Shown in pieces: positions 9,668 to 21,734 of a DNA stretch of 37,207 nucleotides. Both the position numbers and the translations under genes were made by a program. The DNA comes from Plantago elongata. Its lineage: Eukaryota > Streptophyta > Magnoliopsida > Lamiales > Plantaginaceae. The stretch is from assembly GCA_036897095.1 (NCBI GenBank), contig JAYMSP010001031.1:1-37207 (forward strand). Direction: 5' to 3'. Position 1 is the stretch's first letter, and each line of letters opens with the position of its first letter. The notes below the pieces were generated by a model. It was given only the letters and a program-made list of their open reading frames with translations, ran no database searches and was not told the DNA's origin.

Positions 9668-11171
9668 ATGCCAGGTGAAGCAGCCATGAATTTATCTGTC
9701 AATGGTCAGTCTCAGGTGCCTCCAGGGTTCCGCTTCCATCCGACTGAGGAGGAGCTCCTTCACTATTATCTCCGGAAGAAGGTTGCTTCCGAGAAAATTG
9801 ATCTTGATGTCATTCGCGACGTGGATCTTAATAAGCTCGAGCCTTGGGATATTCAAGGTACATATATACTTCTTTCTTTTCTTTTCTTGTTCATTTTTGA
9901 AAATGCAAACTTTGGCATGACTATAAAAAGGGGCACAAGCCATGCTCAAGTACAAGCTAGGAACTTCTTTCCATATACTCCAATTCATTGCGTGCGTATT
10001 AGTTACTATTCAAGACTGTACTTTGGTTAATTATAATAAATTGATTACTACAATATAGTTATATTAACTTGTATAGTTTAAGTAGAATCATGATTCAGGT
10101 TTGTAACCTGAGAAAATGTCTAACTAAATTTATAATGTGTGCTTTCTTTTGAAATAAAGAGAAATGCAGAATAGGTTCGACTCCACAGAACGATTGGTAT
10201 TTCTTTAGTCACAAGGATAAGAAATACCCGACCGGAACAAGAACAAACCGAGCAACCACTGCTGGTTTTTGGAAGGCAACGGGACGCGATAAGATCATAT
10301 ACAGCAGCTTGAGGAGAATCGGAATGCGAAAAACATTGGTGTTTTATAGAGGAAGAGCTCCACATGGTCAGAAATCGGATTGGATCATGCATGAGTATCG
10401 TCTTGATGACAACAGCACTATTAATGACTCCTCTAATGTACATAATCTACTCTAATCCTTTATTATTCATCATCTTCTTTTTAGCTAATAGGTTCCTAAT
10501 CAAAACACTTTGAACTAATGATGCAGGGTTCGAATATTGTGGACTTTGGGCCGGAGGAGGGGTGGGTCGTGTGCCGTGTTTTCAAGAAGAAAAACTACCA
10601 CAAAGCTTTGGATGGACCACTGATGATGACAACATCATCATCGAACTCAGCCCCACGAAACGACGCTGTAATTGGGCAGATCCTCACTTACATGGGAAGA
10701 TCATCATCTAATTCTAATTGCAAGCAAGAGAACAAGGAACCAACTATAATGAACCGTCCTGATTCGTTATTTCAATTCTCACACCTTCCAGAGCTAATGG
10801 AATGTCATCAGGACATGACGAATCCCTCACCGTATAACAATAATTCATCAGCACTCGACTACAAAGCGGATACTAATAGCTACAATCAGGGAAATTGGAT
10901 GGCGCTCGATAGACTCGTGGCGTCGCAGCTGAACGGAGGGCTGCAGTATGATGATCAATACGAAGAATTCGGTGCGGGTAATTTTTCGTTCGAGCATCAT
11001 GATGATCAAGAGACGACAGAGTTGGTGAAGATGCATAATTTGGACAAGGAAAACATGGAACTAGTAGGAGATATGCAAGATGATGATGATACAGACTTCT
11101 GGACTTTTGCTCGATCCTCATCATTAATCTCATCCTCGTCTTCTGACCCACTATGTCACTTGTCTGTCTAG
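9668..11171 (+). CDS. NST1: NAC transcription factor, NST/SND1 group
   Basis: Encodes a 370-residue NAC factor close to Arabidopsis NST1/NST2/SND1, master switches that turn on the MYB46 and cellulose/xylan/lignin programme for secondary wall thickening. Exons: 9668-9857, 10160-10437 and 10527-11171; both introns are GT-AG and fall at positions usual for the NAC domain (the first splits the Glu codon after WDIQ). The NAC domain covers residues 18-176: [14 protein letters not shown] (A), [11 protein letters not shown], the DNA-contacting [18 protein letters not shown] region (C) and [13 protein letters not shown] (E). Group-specific marks are the leader [10 protein letters not shown] before the domain, [14 protein letters not shown] at 280-293 and the end motif FWTFARSSS...DPLCHLSV at 347-370. 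The acidic, Asn/Ser-rich C-terminus is the expected activation region. A polyadenylation-like AATAAA is at 11245. The start is the first ATG after the TATA box. The symbol marks the group; NST1, NST2 and SND1 cannot be separated without a tree. Confidence 0.93.
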
Positions 11172-11244
11172 AACTGAACTATTATACATACTACAACATT
11201 ATATTCCGTTCCGTAATGTTCGGAGTTTACATAAAATACAAACC

Positions 11245-11250
11245 AATAAA
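11245..11250 (+). terminator. Poly(A) signal candidate of the NAC gene
   Basis: AATAAA lies 74 bp past the stop codon in AT-rich sequence, a normal plant near-upstream element. Confidence 0.5.
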
Positions 11251-11344
11251 ATTATATAAGTATAGAGAGTCAAATGTAACGTTTACTTTTTCTTGTTGTT
11301 TTTCTTCTTCTACTATTATTTTATTTTGGGAATGTTTGTTATGA

Positions 11345-13230
11345 TTAGCCGCATGTAAGTTGCCATAATGTAAATGATCAAGGGAAATAAGATATGTTTG
11401 TCAACCATAGAATCTTTCCACACCTAATTATTTTATCACGTGCTACCTTGAGGCATTCATTCTGTTCTGTCTGTATGTGCGTACAACATTTTACCTTTCG
11501 GAACCGTATATATTAACTGCACGTGAAGTTCAGATAATACTATTTGAACTTCACAGATCATATATATACATGAAAATTTAATTCTAGTTATACACAGTTT
11601 AATTCAAATTCTATTACAAATATTTCATATCATTTAATGGGTTACATTATTGAAATGTTTTATGTGGTTTTAGTATTTTTTGGTCTGATTGAAGAAATAC
11701 GAATTTTACAAACACTTACCTAAAATGGTCAAATATGTGTGTATTTAGCACAAATTTAACGACTCCTCCAGTCCTACTTTCATCTAGCTTGTTGATAAAG
11801 TAGCCAATTTGAAAGAAGAAAAATCTAATTGAATTGATTTACAATATATTTTTATTCAATGCTAGTAACTAGTATAACTAGCTTCGAGACCCTATAATTT
11901 CTAGTTTAAATGTTGACATAGTGTACGCACTTGATTAAAATTGAACGTGAATGAACAAATGTAAGATTTAGTGGCACTAATCACCTAATTTGATAGATAA
12001 AGAGAGCTCTAATAAGCAATGTCCGACTGACATATGTGTCATGCATAGATCAGCCAGTTTGGGAAATATGCTTCAAGCTGCCTAAAATGGTGAATGAGGT
12101 AAACATTTTGGAACAAAGTAGGGTGGATCCAAAATAAGGTAATTACAAAAATTCAGTGTTTTTGATAGAATTTGAATTTCTTTATTCCAATTAAAATTAA
12201 TTTTTTTATGCATAAAAATTTAATTTAAATAAAAAAAATACCGCTCAAGCGCTATATCAACCAAGCACTAAATATTCTCAAAGCCACATACCATAAACTT
12301 TAAACTTAAATGACCCATATTTTATTTTTTGGAGTATATATTCATTTTTTATTCAATTATTTCCCTTCTTGGGGGAGTTCTTTTTTAACTTTTATAGACT
12401 CTTAATTTGTATAAATAATTTTATTTTTACAATGTGCATTATATGTTTAACTTTAATTCTATAATTAACTTGACACTTTCATTTTAATAATCATGTAAAG
12501 TGCATGAATATATAGAATACTATAATCCCATGCATGTCATGAGAACAAGTATTAGTTGTATTTTTGACAATATATTTCATCATTTAATTTAGGGTAACGT
12601 AATGTGATCAAGTATCAGATTATATTAGTAATTTGCTAACAGTAATTTATAATCATGCATGCACAACCATCACCAGAACCTGTCCACTACGGAGTACTAC
12701 ATAGTAGTAATATATGTGTGATCAACATGGCACATGTGTGTCTTTCTTATTCACTGTAACACATTTTTATGCAATTAATCTATGTTAGTAATTAAATTAA
12801 TTATATATATACTTGCACATCAGTTGGCGAACAGTCAAAATATGATGGCAATATAAATGTAGAAAATGTATAATTAATCACTTGGTGGAGTTAAACTAAG
12901 TAATTTAAGGTTGGATTATACTATATGAATATGAAAAGGGTTTAGAAGTAATAATGATAATTAAGTAGTCTCGGTCCCAATAATTAACTTTTCGTGTTGT
13001 AATGGGGAAAAGATGATAATGGGTTGGGATTTCACTTCAACCTTTCCTAGCTAGTTCTTTAATTAATTTCATATCTGGTTGTTATTTTAAACATCTTAAA
13101 AGCGACATCCCATCAATATTCATTTCTAGATGGTGTACAATTATATACCAGTAGTTGATTCTTAATTGAAAAGGCTAACACCTTTTGCAAATTTAGGATT
13201 TCTTTTTAACATGCATGGCACATTAAGTAA
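11345..13230. other. AT-rich spacer, no gene seen
   Basis: About 1.9 kb downstream of the NAC gene. No frame above chance length, no known domain and no repeat pair stood out. Confidence 0.55.
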
Positions 13231-13472
13231 ATATTCCGTCCATCGAACTTCATATATTAAGATTAGCGGGTAGTTTTATACGAAAAGTTAAAGTAATGAT
13301 AAAAATAAAGGTGTTGAAAAATGTACTTTTAATGACAAAATATGTAACTTTTATGAAAAATTAAAATTGTTTATTATTTATTAATTGTGGAGTTACTTCT
13401 TTTTTAAATAATATATAAATTTGATGGGACAGTTAAAAATAATAAAATGTATGAAGTTTATTGAGACGTAGC
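13231..13472. mobile_element. Degenerate MITE
   Basis: The left end ATTCCGTCCATCGAACTTCAT (13234-13254) resembles the common plant MITE terminus CTCCGTCCC. It is matched inverted by ATGAAGTTTATTGAGACG at 13451-13468. The interior is AT-rich and non-coding, about 240 bp in total. The ends are eroded, so the superfamily (Stowaway-like is the usual owner of this terminus) is uncertain. Confidence 0.5.
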
Positions 13473-16400
13473 ATTATTATATAATAATGTTATCACTTGA
13501 TTTAGTTCGTGGTTGATGGACTAACCTTAAACTTAAAATATAGTTAATGATACTACTATATATTAAGCCGTCTCTTGATTTGTCCTCTGGCTTTATAATA
13601 TGAAATACCATTAGAAATTGAGTAAGCATCTAGAAGTGCCCTACGGTTGATGATTATTTATTTGTATAATTTCTAGAGAAAGGCAGCCTGGTAACATTAA
13701 CTGAAAATGCAAAGGGAGGTGGAAATTCAGAGTTTTTCCTTCCTTTCAAGGTAAAAATGTAACCTAATATATTTTTCAAATATATAAAATTAATTCAACA
13801 CGATAACTTGTATCCAAACCACTTAACACATCAACTACACTCCACCCCAAGACAATTCAAAATCGTACACCAACACCAACCATGCGTCTAGCCGTCTAGG
13901 ACTACTTTTTGTCCCAGTTAAGAGGGGGAGGTGGGTACAAGATCCCATGCACTAGGTGTAGTTTGAAGTTCAAAATTAATGTGATTTGATGTAGTTGTAA
14001 AAATAGAATAAATTTGTATTCTTCTGATTAAGTAAGGTATAAATTATAATTAAGACAAATTGAACTGAAGTGAATAGTTGAAAAAAACACATTCAAAAAT
14101 CATAAACTTACATCATGAAAATTATAGAATCACATGAGTTAATTACCACAATTCGGATATACTCCAAAGTCCAAACTTATTGTTTATGAGATGTGTATGA
14201 CCACCAAATTTGATTCAACCATAAAATCTCTTAATTCGTCCTGATCTTAATTATCTTAGAAGAGGTGATTCCGAAAATCCAAATCACGACAAGAAGCAAT
14301 GAACAAATCACTGAAAAGACCAAAAGCGATTCCAGAATTTCCAGGCTATCTCTCAAAATTATCGTATATTATAGGTGTGATTTGATTTAATTTGAATAAT
14401 TGACACACACACAAACACACACACATATATATATCCTTTTCTTTTGTTGTTTGGAAAACTAGCCAACAGTCGCATGTAAAGTTTGATCCCTTTTATATGT
14501 CAACCTCAAATGTATCTCACATTCATTTTTCTTAGTCTTATTCTTCTTTTCAAATCCGTAGCACGTGATACTTTATATCTCCAATTGTAACCTTTTGAAC
14601 ACGCCTCTCGATCAAATTACCAGACATGGAGAAAACTGAAATAGAACTATAGGATTAGAACCAAGAGTACGTTTTATATGGAGGAAATTAAAGCAACAAA
14701 CCATCGTATCATTCTATTATGGTGTTGGTTCAAATAGTTGAATATTGATCCACGAGGGTGCGGTTCATACACAAGTATTGGTATAGCACGAGTTTCGTAG
14801 AGTAAAACAGAAAAAAACCAGCCGAACAGCTCACTTCAGCAATTTTAACATGCTACCACCAAGAAAATGGTCCATTGGGATTGGCACGTCGACTAAAAAA
14901 ACTGAACCCCACCACGGCAAAAAATTCAATGGGCCAAATTCAATCAATCAATTTGAGTAGAAGCATATGGCCCAAATCCAGAGTCTTTTGAAAAGGAGTC
15001 TCAGCTCAAGGAGACACTGATGCTGCTGCTACCATATCATAACAATAGTACTCGATGAATTCTCATGTCTGGTTCTTACTATATTTCACCAAATTGATGG
15101 TTACTTTTCAACATCCAACACATTTGAAAATCTCCAAAAAAAGCTTCTGCTGCTATAATGTCCATCAGGCTGAGTGATGATTTAAGCCTGAAACAACACC
15201 ACTCTAAACTATGCATTAGGAAATGCTATTTTCACCCAAAAAGCTACAGATAGTAGATCAATATTCGTGTAAAGCTCACGGAACGCCATCATCTTTTAAT
15301 TCAATACTTGCTCATACCCCTTTTCTGATGATAAGCTTAGCAATATGACATAGATAATAGAAATACTACTTATATTTATGAGCATAAATACAAGGTACAT
15401 AATCAGAGTCATCATATTTATAAGTTACAATAGAATTTGCTGACAACTGATGCACTGGCCATGTGATATGGTTTATTGTTGTAGGCCGTTTAATAGGCAT
15501 GACCATAAGTTCGATGTTGAAGCGACTGTTGCTTGAGTCGACTGCAGCTCCGGCTGTTGTACGGTAGATACAACACCTCTGTACCAATTGCAGAGTTAAA
15601 ATTCAGGAGCAGGCAAGTGAATATGACTCGTATGTTATTATCATACATTGCAGTGGCACAAGGTACATATAAGAAGCCCAGGATTTCTAAAGTTCAAACA
15701 TATGGAATCACAATAACTGAATCACCTTAATTCATATAGACTTGCTAATTTGCTATCCTTCTTTATTCTGCTAGCAATGTTATGCTAAATTCAATTAAAC
15801 TTATTGCACTAATTGTATGGTTTACAAACTGACGACATGATCACAAGTCACTATAAAACAATCTTTGTCATCTAGGACTCTAGGTGGATAGCATGATGCA
15901 AAAAGTTAGAATGATAAGATAGAAAGCTACAACTGCTGAACAGGACAATGTGCACGCTTATGCCAGGAACAAACTGGTCGGTAAATAATGGCATGGGAAT
16001 TCCAGGAAATATTTGCAATTTAAAGTTAAACCCTGGAATGAAGTTGTGGTTATGTAGTTAAATGTATACCAAGGTATGCTACAAAAGTTACCCATATTAG
16101 ATATGTTGCCATGAGGTAGAAACGCAATACATGTATTCTCGTTACATAAACCAAATTTATTAGAACTTGTGGTCGTAATTCATCCACATCTTTTGGAAAA
16201 CTTACAATATAGCTACTCACAGTTTTACACACTTATCAAATAAATGTGATTACTGCAACATTTCAAAAGAATTGGATGAATTACAACCACAAGGCCTAGT
16301 ACAATGGTTTAGGTAATAAGTGATTTATTGTCCAAGCTCATTTGAACCAGCAAGCACAGCACAGAACATCATATTATGGTATTTTTACCTATCAATTATC

Positions 16401-16852
16401 ATAAGGAGATCAGTTATATTCTTTGCAGTAGTCTATAGATTTTTCTGCAATCACAGTTTCTCTGTTTTCTATTGGGAACAAAAATAAATGAATTAGTATA
16501 TCCTAATTACTCTGTAAGCTTGAGCTTCTGGATAAGATGAAAATTACTCAATTGTTGAGTACTTTGAATTATTATAGTTAGTTCATAGTATGAGTTTTAC
16601 TATTCCAAAGCTTCTGTATTTGTCAAGTTAACCACAATGTACACGACATTATAGCAATAAGAAAACATGAAACAAGGGGACTGAGTTAATTTCACTTGTG
16701 GAAGCCATCATACAGAACTACTGCCTAGAAGAGCCTTAAACACTTAGAATTGTAGACTCGGTGTGGTTTCCTGAATAAGTTGTAATCATTGGGATGCAAG
16801 GCAACATCTTTGTCAATCGAGTTGGCCCTTTCTTTGCAAGGGAAGCCGATAA
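13473..16852. other. Spacer with a (CA)n tract, no gene seen
   Basis: No coding exon is recognisable. A (CA)n tract with an adjoining (TA)n lies at about 14403-14435. The part from about 14850 to 16850 is less AT-biased than its surroundings and could include the 3' UTR of the glutaredoxin-like gene or a non-coding transcript. Its short frames (15366-15587, 15533-15730, 16050-16232) show no known motif. Confidence 0.5.
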
Positions 16853-16991
16853 TGTATTCCAGACTCCAGTTGCGGCTTTCTTATAGCCTCAATTGTTAAG
16901 CCCTCTTTGTCGACATAAAATTTCTTAGTTCAACAAAGACAAATTCAATAATTGAGGCTCGAATATAGTCACAACTCGAGACTGGAATACA
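16853..16991. other. Long imperfect hairpin (MIRNA-like or small MITE)
   Basis: The left arm 16853-16912 and right arm 16930-16991 pair through nearly their whole length, leaving a loop of about 17 nt. Perfect paired blocks include TGTATTCCAG, AGTTG, AGCCTCAATT and CTTTGT, with scattered mismatches between. A stem of about 60 bp with bulges and a small loop has the size and shape of a plant pri-miRNA foldback, but it is equally the shape of a short MITE. No arm matches a miRNA family I know. It sits about 340 bp beyond the stop of the minus-strand glutaredoxin-like gene. Confidence 0.55.
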
Positions 16992-17333
16992 GCATAAACT
17001 CCAGCTGATAATAGTAGCCGATCAAAGGATTCAATTTGCCATTAAGATGTACAAAACCAAAATCAATCAACTAAAACTCCCCAACTATGGAAAGAGACAG
17101 CTATCCCTTCATAAAGCAGATATTAACTTTACAACAAGATGTTGCATAAGCAAAATAACCTACTGGTGTACTGAACACATTTCATTAAAAGCAATCACAT
17201 CAGGTTATATGCATAATTCATAAAAACATATGCACTATAAACAACTTAACAATATCATCAACAAAAAACAGTGCAATTAGGAGAGTTTCAAGTACAAACC
17301 TTGCACAAAACCTGCCTGAAATCCCCCGATATC

Positions 17334-18236
17334 TCAAGTACAAACAGGACAACACACCAGTCCATTCTCATTACAATCACCACATCTCACAAACACAGTC
17401 CCATTCCATTGCTTCCCTTCAACCTCCAACCCTTCCTTCACAACCACCACCCTCTTACAGCTCCCATTACACGTAAAACACGGCAAGAACCGCACACCTC
17501 CACAACCCTCACACACATACCCACGTCTCATTTTCGGCAGCCCTTGAAGCAATTCCCCTAAATACCCTTCCTCGACCGCCATCATCACCTCCTCAACTCC
17601 ACCAATGTACCTCCCTTTCACAAACAATCTCGGCGGCACCAGCTCCTTACTCTCCTTCCCTTTCAACAAATCCCTCAACTCATCCCTAAACCCTCTATCC
17701 ATCGAAATATCCCTCTCGCAAACTGAAATCCCTAACGCCTCAGCTGCCGATCTAACCGCATTACAGTCCTCAAAAGTCTTCCTCACCCCTCTCAAAGTAG
17801 TCGAATACATCACCACCTTATTCTCCCCGTTAGGCGGGCAAATCAATTCAAATTTCTCAAGTGAACTGCTCACCAAACCCTTAGCAGCAAAATTAAGACT
17901 CACATTCTCGTTATTAGCCGGAATTGGAGAGGCAGCGGGTTTCGTCGGAGTGAAACGAAAGCTGGGAATGTGATCGGAATCAAGACCGGACATGAGATCC
18001 CAAGAGTTGATAGTTTCTAGAGTGTCGAACCTGAGTGAACGAGGCTCGGAGAGTGGGCTAGGGAAGAGTGAACCGAGGGTTTTCCGTGGTGGAGGAGGAG
18101 GTAGAACAGGGGTAGGAGGGTCCATGGTGAGCAGGCCGTAAGTGGTGGAAGTGAGAGAGACGATGTGGTGGCTGAAGCCACCAATTTGGGGGAAATCTTC
18201 ATCTTGGTTCAGAAAGGATGATGAAACACAGCCCAT
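17334..18236 (-). CDS. Glutaredoxin-like protein with Cys-rich tail
   Basis: An intronless gene for a 300-residue plant glutaredoxin-like protein. The frame stays open 54 codons further upstream, but the start is placed at 18236 because it gives MGCVSS, a classic N-myristoylation plus palmitoylation signal that would tether the protein to membranes. Residues 43-50 form a proline run. The glutaredoxin fold spans about 140-237 (KVVMYSTTLRGVRKTFEDC, then VPPRLFVKGRYIGG with the cis-Pro and GG motifs). The usual CPYC redox site is replaced: the first Cys position lies in the TTLRGVRKT stretch and the only nearby Cys is C158. After it comes a cysteine-rich tail (C242, C245, C253, C256, C260, C285, C288, C295, C296, C299) that resembles a DnaJ-type zinc-binding module. 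This architecture is a known land-plant family whose members are mostly uncharacterised. Thiol-transferase activity is doubtful; a role in iron-sulfur, zinc or protein binding is inference. Confidence 0.92.
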   Translation of the reverse strand: MGCVSSSFLNQDEDFPQIGGFSHHIVSLTSTTYGLLTMDPPTPVLPPPPPRKTLGSLFPSPLSEPRSLRFDTLETINSWDLMSGLDSDHIPSFRFTPTKPAASPIPANNENVSLNFAAKGLVSSSLEKFELICPPNGENKVVMYSTTLRGVRKTFEDCNAVRSAAEALGISVCERDISMDRGFRDELRDLLKGKESKELVPPRLFVKGRYIGGVEEVMMAVEEGYLGELLQGLPKMRRGYVCEGCGGVRFLPCFTCNGSCKRVVVVKEGLEVEGKQWNGTVFVRCGDCNENGLVCCPVCT

Positions 18237-18740
18237 GTTTTTCAGTGATGTTGGGAATTGGAAGAGATGAAAAGGTTTTTGGGTAAATTCAAGATTACAG
18301 TTTCGAAATGGAAGAGGAAGGGAATTATAGGATAGGGTAGATTGTAGTTTAATGGGGAATTCAATTTTTAAAAATGCTAAGATATGTAGAGCAGGCAAGC
18401 TATCTTAGCGCTAAAAACTGGAAAGATTGCTTTAAAATTTGAAATGGGAAAGGAAAGGAGTAGTTTTCGTTGCAATAAATGAGATGCGAATGCTTTGGTA
18501 GAGGAGCATCTGACTTTTCAAACTCACCCTCGTGAACTGTGCAGATTTGCCTATGCTTTCCTCATACTCTTGTTTTATTTCACTATTTGCCCTTCAGGAT
18601 TCGTTTGGTACAATTTAGAAAGAAATATAACAGGTAATAAATTATTATTATGGGATTATGGCTCTATTTATTTTGAATGATGTGTTATATTGTCTTTGTT
18701 ACTAATTTATATGCATGCTTTATTACTAATTTATACGTTC
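18237..18740. other. Upstream region of the glutaredoxin-like gene
   Basis: Leader and promoter side of the minus-strand gene. No clear TATA box is seen within 200 bp of the start, so the promoter may be TATA-less. The plus-strand frame at 18495-18680 has no recognisable content. Confidence 0.45.
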
Positions 18741-18835
18741 TTTATTTTTTATTTTTTAAAACAGTTAAAGGGTGACTCGAACTCCCGACCTATTGGTTGG
18801 AGGTGAAACATCTTACCAACTGAGCAACATTTCGT
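18741..18835 (-). mobile_element. tRNA-derived SINE, copy 2
   Basis: Read on the minus strand: GAAATGTTGCTCAGTTGGTAA (A box), then CACCTCCAACCAATAGGTCG, then GGGAGTTCGAGTCACCC (B box), and an A-rich tail (AAAATAAAAAATAAAG). It shares GAAATGT, CCAATAGGTCG and TTCGA with the plus-strand copy at 6750-6823. It is too short, and lacks a closing acceptor stem, to be a functional tRNA gene. Confidence 0.68.
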
Positions 18836-20250
18836 TGTCATATGTTCTTTGTTTTGTTTCGCGTTTCCATTTCCTTTCTATTTCTCTTTTATTTTGTTTT
18901 TCCATTCCTAATAACTAATCAATTATTTTCATATTCTTTCAAATATAATATAATATAATTTGAAAACATATTTTTATGTAGTAATTTAATTTACACAAAA
19001 TTTTAAAAAAAAATGTCTATGTGTATTAATAACAAATTGTTGTTCGTAGGTGTACCTATAATGTTTTTAATTTAATGTATATATATGAGTCCTACTATTT
19101 AATTTAATGTAATGTAATTGTTTTTGTTTTTATAGAATGTATCTTTTGATTTGTTATTTAATATTATACAATTAATTAACAACATTTCAAATAATGCAAA
19201 ATATGAAGTTGTAAAAGAAATAAGAAAAAATAATGTAGTATGAAAAATGATAAAGAAAGTTGTCAAATGACCAAACAAAGTCCAATAATATTCAATATTA
19301 AATACAAACAAGGCCCAAATGTTATTTGTTACCAAATGAAATTTGTTGCCCAATTCGAAGATGTCACAAGTAATGAACAGTGAAATAATACCCATTAACC
19401 GAAAATTCGAAACAAACGCATAAATCAGTATTTGTCCATTTCATGCCATGAATAGTGGTATAAGAACACTCTCTTCAGATCTATGGTCTGAAACAAACGA
19501 AGCATTCTTAACAGCTTATAATTTAGCCATCATAGACATGATCAATTTTTTAGGTTCGAAGTGGCTATAGCTTTACTTGCTATAATTTAAGTGGCTATCG
19601 TACCAAATGCAACATTACTTTCTCCTTCTTGTAAAACCTTAGTACTGAGTTTATTCATCACTAATTTTGTGCTTTAGCTAAATCAATTATCCCTTTGTTC
19701 CGTTAATAATGAAATAACTTTATTTTACACATTTTAAAAAAAAAAAGTGGTACGTAGTTAAAAATGAGTCTGAGATAGAAAAACATATATCGGGAGTGGG
19801 TCCAATAATATCTGGTTAAAAATAAGTTGTATAGTGAAGGTTATTTTTATAAATGAAACTTTATTTTACTTTAATGGATGCTGAAAACGGAAAAAAAAAA
19901 TCATTTTTAGCAGGACAGATGATTTGTCCAAAGGTAAGTCAGAGATTGAGACATAGTACTACTGAACATCTTAGCTTGAGAACTATTGTAAATTTAGATA
20001 ATTTGCGACTACATATAACACGTGCTAACGAACATATTTAATTCATGTTTAAAATTGTGTTATGGTTAAAGTATTTTAATTTTTCTAATGCAATAACTAC
20101 AAATTAGAATTGAATGATGTTATTTTGGAGGAGTAAGTATATTATAAGGTAAGAATTTTCTATAGATTAGGAAAATCTGGTTTAATTTTAATAATCAGCT
20201 AAAAGAACTAGACACGCAATTTTTTTAGTAAATTAAACAAGACCGGTTGA
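18836..20250. other. AT-rich spacer, no gene seen
   Basis: Simple AT-rich DNA. The small frames at 19099-19395 and 19853-20041 show no family features. Confidence 0.55.
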
Positions 20251-20251
20251 C

Positions 20252-21646
20252 TATATAAGGAACAAATCAAGTAAAAAAATCTAAAAGATATAAAACACAC
20301 ACACACACAAAGTGTAACTCCGTGTTTCTCTCTACGATATGTTGTTCCACCCCTTCTCCACTCTCCGATCTGCCGGATTTTGCATATTTCCACCACATTT
20401 CCATTCGATTTCATCCTACTAGCTTCTACGAAGATGAATAAAGTAAGAATCAAACATGTTTTTCTTCCGATTTTGACATAAATCAATAGTTATTGTGTGT
20501 GTTTTCATGATTTTTTGTTGATTTGTATTCAAACTTGTCTATGTTTTGTCGGATTTTCACCGAATTTTCATATCTAGTTGCTAAATTGTTCAAATCAACT
20601 AATCTATTTCGCTTTTTCGATTAAAATCTCAATTTGGAGTGAATTTTTAGCTTTATTCTTGATTTTTCCGTGATTTTACGATATGATATTTTCAGATCTG
20701 AAACTATATCTGAAATTCGTATAGTATAAATCGAAATCCTTCCAGCATTATGCTATTTGGTGTTTGTTATGATTTTATACGCTGATGTTATAGTTTCAAG
20801 CACTATTATTTATTTTTTTAGTTTGTGTTAAATGTTCAACATGTTGTTGTTTCAGAGATTACGTTATAGCTTTAATGTCTATCATTGTAGTTTTAAGCAA
20901 CAACTATAGTGTTTTTAGGATATTATGATTTAATTTTTTGCAAATGCTTTGTTATATTTTTTAGATGCTACGTTATGGATTTAAGCATCTGTGTTAATGT
21001 TTTTTAGCTTGTTTCGCATGTTCCTGCTTTATTATTATATTTCTAAAATGCATTGTTATGGTTTGAACTTTGAAGCTTTAATATTTCATTTTTTATATTA
21101 TGTTCATATTGGTGTATGTTAATATGTTTAGTATATGTTATAGTTTTAAAGACCTATTGTTGTAGTTTTAAGCAACAACATTAGTCTATTTAACTCCGGA
21201 TGAAAATACTTATTATTTGATTGTTTGCAATTGCTTTTTTTTATAGTTTTAAAATATATTGTTATAATTTTACAAGGCACTGCTATGGTTTTAAGCATCA
21301 ATGTTACTTTTTTAGTTCCTGTTGCATATTTCTGCTCCGTTATAATTTTAAGAGGCTCTGATATAGTTTTAAACATCAATGTTATTATTTTTAGCTTGTT
21401 TTACATGTTTATTTTTAAACACCAATGATAATGAGAGATGTTAAGATTTTAAACCAATTAGTGAATGTTTTTAAGCAGGTGTAATGATGACATTGAGTTG
21501 GATTGGATGATAGGTATCTCAAAGTTGCTACTGCAGTATTGAAGCAACAAACACATACAATAAAAGATATAAAGTTGAGTTCACCAAGTCTTATCAGAGA
21601 AATGCCTATTTTAACAACTCATTTGCATTTGCATAAAAAACACTGA
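20252..21646 (+). other. Possible small gene or captured gene fragment
   Basis: The suggestive parts are TATATAAG at 20252-20259, a (CA)n at 20293, a pyrimidine-rich leader, and an ATG at 20433 (ATGAATAAA) followed at once by GTAAGA, a good splice donor. A 47-codon open stretch follows at about 21504-21646, reading DDRYLKVATAVLKQQ and ending at TGA 21644-21646. The region between is full of degenerate repeats and would be an intron of about 1 kb. The acceptor is unclear: AG at 21477-21478 gives a different frame (CNDDIELDWMI) with a GT at the end of that stretch. I do not recognise the peptide. It may be a real small gene, a pseudogene, or a fragment carried by the surrounding repeat element. 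Confidence 0.22.
20690..21430. repeat. Degenerate subrepeats around TATGGTTTTAAGCA
   Basis: Variants of GTTATRGTTTTAAGCA(T/A)CAA recur at least six times, for example near 20780, 20911, 20975, 21137, 21160, 21281 and 21365, often followed by TTTTTAGCTTGTT. The inverse motif CTTAAAACCATAACA appears on the other side, at 21800 and 22014. Opposed subrepeats suggest long, decayed terminal inverted repeats of a foldback or Mutator-like element. Confidence 0.5.
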
Positions 21647-21734
21647 AAGCAAATTTATTGTAATTTTTATCTACAAAATCAGATATTGTAAACACTTTGG
21701 ATGACTATATGTTCAAGTAGCTTATTTTAAGTTT

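Noticed and set aside
15366..15730. Overlapping frames on both strands that might be an exon
   Set aside because: No known domain on either strand and no supporting splice structure; could be part of a non-coding transcript at most.
17271..17973. Plus-strand frames (17271-17561 and 17605-17973)
   Set aside because: They are antisense shadows of the GC-richer glutaredoxin-like coding region.
18776..18835. Possible tRNA gene on the minus strand
   Set aside because: A and B boxes are present, but the acceptor stem does not close and a poly(A)-like tail follows; a SINE explains it better.
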